Shown: positions 58,592-64,000 of the stretch, one piece after another | Layout of the letters: every line of letters begins with the position of its first letter | Numbering within the stretch: the stretch's first letter is position 1 | DNA from: Clarireedia homoeocarpa | Lineage: Eukaryota; Ascomycota; Leotiomycetes; Helotiales; Rutstroemiaceae | DNA: 64,000 nucleotides | Assembly: GCA_001465935.1 (NCBI GenBank) | Contig: LNKV01000020.1 | Span: forward strand, 1,123,252-1,187,251 | Direction of reading: 5' to 3' | Position numbers and translations under genes: made by a program | Notes under the pieces: model-generated | Databases searched by the model: none | Seen by the model: the letters and a program-made list of their open reading frames with translations, nothing else | What the model was told of the DNA's origin: nothing

Positions 58592-61250
58592 TTGTCAGAC
58601 AAATGGAGCAGTTTGAAAGGGCTCGAATCCTTTGGAGGAGCCTTCTTGGCACTTTCTTTCATTGATCTCCGACTTTCAGGATGTTGCGTCTATCATTACT
58701 TTCCTCTGTTCCGATTGCATTTCCCTTGCGTATATTTGCTATCAATTTCTTTCCTTTGTCGAACATTGGGCACTCATTCCACAGCCAAGGCAGGCGAGTT
58801 TCTTTGAATTTTCCTTTGTTCCGGATTGGTTACATGAGGCAGGCAAGGACTTGGTACAAATACCTCATATTGTCTGGCCCGGCTTGGCGGCGTTAGGGGC
58901 AAGCAGGTATGCATGCATTCCGCATACAGTCTTTGAAAAAAAATCGATTTCATTCCATTGTTATCATTCGATTCTTCGATTCAACTTTCCTGTAGAAAGC
59001 TTTTTAATCGCACAGAAGCGAATGTCTCTTCGGGCCGGAATACCCAGGGTGTTTTTTTGGATATCGCATTGGCCAGGAGATTGTAATTATAAGGAAAAGG
59101 TTGGGGGTTGGAAAGGATCACAAAGCTTCATTCAATGGGAATTGAAAGCGGGACAGGAATGGATAGGATTGGACTCGGTGTGGGGGCGGGGAGGGTATGG
59201 TGGTATATATATATATTAATAGTCGCTGTTCTTTACATAGCCCAGGAGATGGCATAGCGAGCTCACATAGGCAGCCCAGTTTGGTTTCAACCCTTTAAGG
59301 GCTCAGATATTTGAAAACAAGTCTTGTTTCAAATGAGTTTTAGTATCGGATTTCGTGAACAGTTCGACGTCGGATGAGAAGGTCATTGCGTTATTTTCTC
59401 TGAGTGATATTTCATTGCTGATACCAAACGTCCTCTTTCTATGTTAAGATTTTCTATTTTTAATATAGGGAAAGGATTATGAATTCTACCACCCACTTGT
59501 CGTTCGTACTCAATCAGCACCCTGCTGCGGCGGACAAGTCGCAATTGAGGGGTAGCGAAATTCTCGGTTATGCGGCCTGTAAGATTTCTATTCTTATCCC
59601 CACTACTATAAGACTTTCTGCTGCGACTGGGTGCGGATGGTACCTGATCAGCACGGCACAGACAATATTCCCAAGGCAAGGTTTGTATAGAATGACGCAT
59701 CTTCTTCGGTCCTGGCGGTTTGGGATGAGGTCAATTGTATCGAATACGGGTTTTGTTGTGTTGTAGTGCATTTAGAGTTGGAGAGGGTCCGCAGGTATGT
59801 TTACGTACATTGACATCGGGATGATGTTTGGGCTGGTGTGTGCAAGGGAAGAGTTGTGGGCTAGAGTAGGGCTGAAGCAATGGTGCATTTTTTATCCTTT
59901 TTTTTCGTAATTCATGATTATTCCGGGCGGGTTGTGTTAGTCAGATGCACTGCCTTGGAGAAGGTTGAAGCGATCGCCCGGCCTCGGTTATTGATTGCTT
60001 CTTTCAATTGAGTCTAGAGGGAGAGGAGTTTGCCGGCCAGGCGAGTGCTAGGGCGCAAGTAGGATATTTCGAGCTCTCGATCGTGCGATTTAGTGCATGG
60101 CTTGGGTTAGGGCGTGGGATCTTTGCGTCAGATGCCCGACAAGGCGCAGTGGATTCGCAGCCGTAGGGTCTGGACTTGGTGGTGTTGGTGTTTATTGGCC
60201 TTGCAATTACTGAGCGGGTATAGAGGAGCTTCATAGGGTAGAAGCATGCTAGGATGCTAGTACGGATCCGTGGAGAAGGCGCTGAGAAAGTTGTGATTAG
60301 AGCTTGGCTTCTGTGTGCGCAAATTTTTCAATTGGTGTGTTTAGATGAACGTGATCGAGATGCTCTCAGAGACTTTCACGTGTTGGCGTCGAATCGAACC
60401 AGACCTCGGATGCAGACCTGCGGATACAGTACACGATTGCGGGAAGGATCTGCTGGTGAGGCTGCGCAATCAGTTGTCGAAATGCCTTCCTTCAGCACTA
60501 ATTATCTCAGGCACATACCAAGCCCACCGAATGCTCACTGCCCAACCTCAAGCAAGCTCACAGCACTTCCTCTGAACGAATCCACTTCATGAATACACAC
60601 ACGTAGATTATTAGTTGCGCTGTTGGAAGGAAGAGCTCTGTACACCAAGGCTTGATCGTGCTGAATAGTCGTAATCTCCAAAGCGGGACTTCGGAAACAC
60701 GAAACACAGTACTTGTAGTTCTGGCATACTTCGGGCCGACCTCATATCTGCGCAATACGATCTTCTTCATCGTGATGCCGCCTCGCCGGGCCCGTGATAC
60801 ACTCCTGTTGCTCCTGTAGCTATCGTAAGGAATTGATCTTTTCCAACATAGGTAATGATCCCACGGAATTGCAATGATGATTGTGTTTTTCTAAAAGCGT
60901 TGTGAATACCCGTGAACACAGATAGAATATAAGTTGCCCTGACGCAAGGAATTTTACCTTAACAAATCAATTCATGTTTGTCACTGAGCCTACCATACTT
61001 AGGGACGCCTGCATGACTGTGATGGGACGTTTGGTATCAAATGTCATTGAAGTTGTCTACTTCATCTACCATTTCTCTCCATTGACTACGAAGGTGCCCA
61101 ACAGTAACGGGTCTATGCACCCCCGAACTGCAGCTCACAGCGGTTTGTATTGTATATACGCAATCGGAATACAAAGAATCTCGAGCGTGATATTGGTAAT
61201 TTTTGCTTGCTATGACTTCGCCAAATATGTACACAGTAGAATTAAGAAAC
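58592..61250. other. intergenic between convergent vosA and the complex I subunit gene
   Basis: No gene recognised in 2.7 kb. An AT dinucleotide run lies at ~59202-59217. Part is the vosA 3' UTR. Confidence 0.5.
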
Positions 61251-61753
61251 TTAAAGGTATCTCCTCTCGAGCTGCGATTGCTGTTATCAGTAACCAGACC
61301 CTAAATTTGAGGAGTATAACAGGTATAGGGAGACGTACTCTCCATGGGTTGTTTAGCTCGAACCCAAGTGGTGCTGAGGGGTTATCGGTTTGTCCTCGAA
61401 GATATCCTGTCAGTCTCCTGTCACGGTCCATCACTATTGAAGGTCAGCGATGAATAGCCTCCTTTTATTCGTAGGAATTACTTTGCTGTAAAACTGTTAG
61501 TACTCTGCTCGTCTTGAAACCAAACAATCGAAGTCGTAAACCACTCACTCTGTCCCAAGCGTCTACCGAATGTCTCGCTCTCTTTCCACCGTTCTGCATA
61601 TGTCTGATCTTGGATAAACCGGCTCCAGTGATGCCGAACATCTGCAATACATCTCAGTATTTGTTTTGGACGGAGAAATGGGAGATAAGGTGTGGAGGTA
61701 CGAACCCCAAGCATGATCCCATAGGGAAGAAGAGCCTCGAATGGAACTCCCAT
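61251..61753 (-). CDS. NADH:ubiquinone oxidoreductase MWFE/NDUFA1-type subunit
   Basis: Four small exons: 61753-61706 (48 nt), 61641-61545 (97), 61433-61339 (95) and 61271-61251 (21), 86 aa. Spliced, it starts MGVPFEALLPYGIMLG-MFGITGAGLSK, continues with HMQNGGKRARHSVDAWDR then VMMDRDRRLTGYLRGQ and SAPLGFELNNPWR, and ends LERRYL. This matches the fungal homologue of NDUFA1 as I remember it. It is a single-pass accessory subunit of mitochondrial complex I, with one N-terminal membrane helix (residues ~8-27). No exon is long enough to be obvious, so automated annotation could miss it. The second intron appears to use the donor GTGGTT although GTGAGT lies four bases upstream; only the former keeps frame. 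It is divergent from the PHD-finger gene. Confidence 0.9.
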
Positions 61754-62436
61754 TGTGGCAATCGTAATCGAACCTATCACCCTTCCGTCAGCTACATACA
61801 ATTAATCAAACAGTTGCAAAAACATTCGCACCTTGTAGTTGTAGTTGTTGACGTTCCAGCCAAATTGAACCGACCTCGCAATTCACCGGAATTGATTGAC
61901 GACGTTGGTTCTCGGTTTGCACCAAAGCTGGAGTGAAGTGATGACTAAGATTCGACAGGCGTACTCTGAACGGCGAGTTTGGGGTATCGATGGGCAAGGA
62001 GGCAATATTACAACACCACGAATGAATATCAATTCAATTTAAGATTGATTTACGCGTCGGAAGGTCATGTGAATTGACATTTGTCGCATTCATAATTGTT
62101 CTTCGATAATTACGGATTAAAACATCGCGTTCGCTACAATTAATTGCAGCTTCCAACAACTGCGAAACCGCAACGCCCCCAACAATTCAACGCGCAACGC
62201 TGCGCACGATTTCTACGATTCTCATACACCTTACACGCTCATTACTCGATCAGAAGCTTACACTGCGACAAAGTTTCGTCTGCGAACTCATCGCGTCGCC
62301 TGCAAGCTAGTGGGGCGCGAGGTCGGCGTTTGTCCAGGAGGCGCTCCAACAAATACGGCCTGGAGGCTCTTTATTTCGGATAATCAGCTTCAAGCTCACA
62401 TCAGTCACATTACGCATGAAAAGAAACACATAAGTC
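61754..62436. promoter_or_regulatory. divergent promoter, complex I subunit / SAS3-type gene
   Basis: 683 bp separate the two start codons, so both promoters and leaders must lie here. No specific sites claimed. The plus-strand leader has an AT-rich part (~62030-62140) followed by a CAACGC-rich part. Confidence 0.5.
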
Positions 62437-64000
62437 ATGGCGGCAGCGGCAGCGGGGCTCATGGAGGAAGAGCTACAACAAAGCATGGTCACCTCCGAGG
62501 ATGACGGTGAATTTGAGGAAGATGATGATTTGGTGCCCGACATCATTGCTGAGAACGCACACGCACATGCTGCAGAAACCCAATTACAAAATGGAATCAT
62601 GGCAGAACAAACTGAGTTGGATGAGGAGATGGAGGTCGCAGAGGACGAGGGAGAAATGATTACAGATGACGATGAAGGAGCATCTGATGAGTTGGAGCAA
62701 ATGGAAGAAGATGATCATGAAAATCAAGAGGAACATAGATCGGAAAATGATGAGGATGAAGAAGAAGATGATGATGACGATGCAGAGGGCGTTGGAGCTG
62801 TCAAGATACAACCAGGATTGGAAGAAGACGAAGACGATGAAGACGCTGAATCAGGCTCAGAGGACGAGGTTAGTTCTGCCAGTATTGACGACGACGAGTC
62901 CAAAGAATCTAGTGATGTTGAAGGACCACAATGGGAATCTAATGGCGAGGATGAAGACGAGGAAGGAGTGGAAATCGCAAATCCGAATCGTTGCATGTAA
63001 GTTTCCTGTTCTCCCTTATAAGTGTCCGATCGCTAATAATTGCTTCTAGATTCTGTCAACAAGATGAGGAAAATGATCCTAGTGAAGAATTTGAACTTTA
63101 TTTGGCTTGTGAGATGTGTGGAGACAATGGTAATGTTGACCCAGTAAAGATCCATCATCGGCAAGGCTGACGAGGCTGTAGCGCATCGGCAATGCGCGCG
63201 AGACTCGGGCGCGCTCAAATCCGAAGAAGGTATGTACTTGGTCCGACATGCAGGAGTAATGCAGCTAATTATTGTGTAATAGAAGCGGAAAAATGGTATT
63301 GTCCAGAATGTCACGAGCACGAGCTAGTTCCTGGCAATCAAAATGAGGACACAAATATGGATGAGGAAGTTGAAAATGAAGTGGAAGCGCAAGAGGAAGA
63401 AGCAGTTGAGACTACTGGGAGAAGAATCTCTAGGGATCGAGTACCTGGAGATTTGCTACCCCCAAGGCGTGGTACCATAAAGTCTGATTCTCATTCTGTC
63501 TTCGAACAATTAATCGCTCCCGATGACCCTATGGATGGATCTCGATTATTACGCAAACGAAAGACACCTACCGCAGATGTTGATGCGGAGGATGCAGCAG
63601 TGACTAGAAAAAGAACTCGTGATAAAGACAGTCTTTCAAATCACTCAAAACAGCATTCTGATGACGGGCGATTAAAAGATGAACCCGATGTACACGATAA
63701 TGCCACAACTGGCCAGGACAACGAGGCCTTGGCCAATGGCAATAAGAGCAGCAAGAAGACGGATGAGCCTGCAAGTCCGCGTGCTTCAAGGTCACTTCGT
63801 CCAAAATCTGCATCGAATACGTATGTTAACACTCTTGAAAAGTCTACTGGTGTTTTTAAGATCTCGATACGCATCGATCCTACATTACTACAGGAAATCA
63901 TTTCTCGAACTCCTAAACCGCGAAAGAAACGCGCTCGTGGTGTGCCAAAGGCACGAGCTGCAGCCACTTCTACGGCCGTTGTTAGCTCCAGCTACTCTCA
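62437..64000 (+). CDS. SAS3: SAS3-type histone acetyltransferase with N-terminal PHD finger, partial
   Basis: The gene starts at ATG 62437 and runs off the window. Exons so far: 62437-62996, 63050-63129, 63182-63229 and 63283 onward, all in frame. The first ~185 residues are extremely acidic (Asp/Glu runs). A PHD finger follows, split over three introns: CIFCQQDEENDPSEEFELYLACEMCGDN, then AHRQCARDSGA, then EKWYCPECHEHEL, giving a C4HC3 cysteine/histidine pattern. Downstream come GRRISRDRVPGDLLPPRRG and DPMDGSRLLRKRK, then basic stretches (RKKRARG). I recall this architecture from the long Sas3 (MYST) acetyltransferases of Pezizomycotina, which acetylate histone H3 in NuA3-type complexes. The catalytic MYST domain would lie beyond 64000, so the assignment rests on the N-terminal part. 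Confidence 0.78.

Overview
The window is nuclear DNA of a filamentous ascomycete (Pezizomycotina). Most genes are split by short introns (about 50-130 nt) with GTAAGT-type donors and CTAAC/CTGAC-like branch points. The gene set includes a velvet-family regulator (VosA type), BLM10, QCR6, GPI18, a fungal complex I MWFE-type subunit and a long PHD-containing SAS3-type acetyltransferase. The protein sequences look most like Leotiomycetes to me, but that is an impression and not a computed placement.

Layout. 1-4.8 kb is gene-poor and repeat-rich, with purine microsatellites and an array of eight ~83-bp repeats at 2815-3460. From 4.9 to 45.5 kb is an ordinary gene-dense segment: FLVCR/SLC49-like MFS transporter (-), QCR6 (-), a WBP2/GRAM protein (-), an RraA-like protein (+), NCS6/CTU1 (-), RPL8 (+), beta-carbonic anhydrase (+), an ornithine cyclodeaminase/mu-crystallin family protein (-), an aldo-keto reductase (+), two convergent cytochrome P450 genes (+/-), a YTH-domain protein (-), GPI18 (-), a conserved fungal protein of unknown function (+) and the giant proteasome activator BLM10 (+). 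45.5-56.9 kb is an 11.3-kb stretch without a recognisable gene, with several short tandem repeats, lying upstream of vosA (+). The right end holds a four-exon NDUFA1/MWFE-like complex I subunit (-) and, divergent from it, a PHD-finger SAS3-type acetyltransferase gene cut by the window edge.

How the genes relate. Most are unconnected housekeeping genes: respiration (QCR6, the NDUFA1 homologue), translation (RPL8, NCS6), GPI anchors (GPI18), the proteasome (BLM10), and chromatin and RNA regulation (SAS3-type, YTH, VosA). The one metabolic grouping is 20.0-28.6 kb, where a cyclodeaminase-family protein, an aldo-keto reductase and two P450s lie side by side. It resembles a small tailoring-enzyme cluster without a backbone synthase; this is inference only.

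Gene models were assembled by hand from splice signals, reading phase and remembered family sequences. All listed exon chains keep frame. The least certain points are the junction into the YTH domain, the RraA start codon and the right-edge gene, which is incomplete. I found no convincing intact transposon, tRNA, rRNA or CRISPR array. I know of no established system that would explain the repeat array or the gene-poor block; those are the parts most worth a second look.
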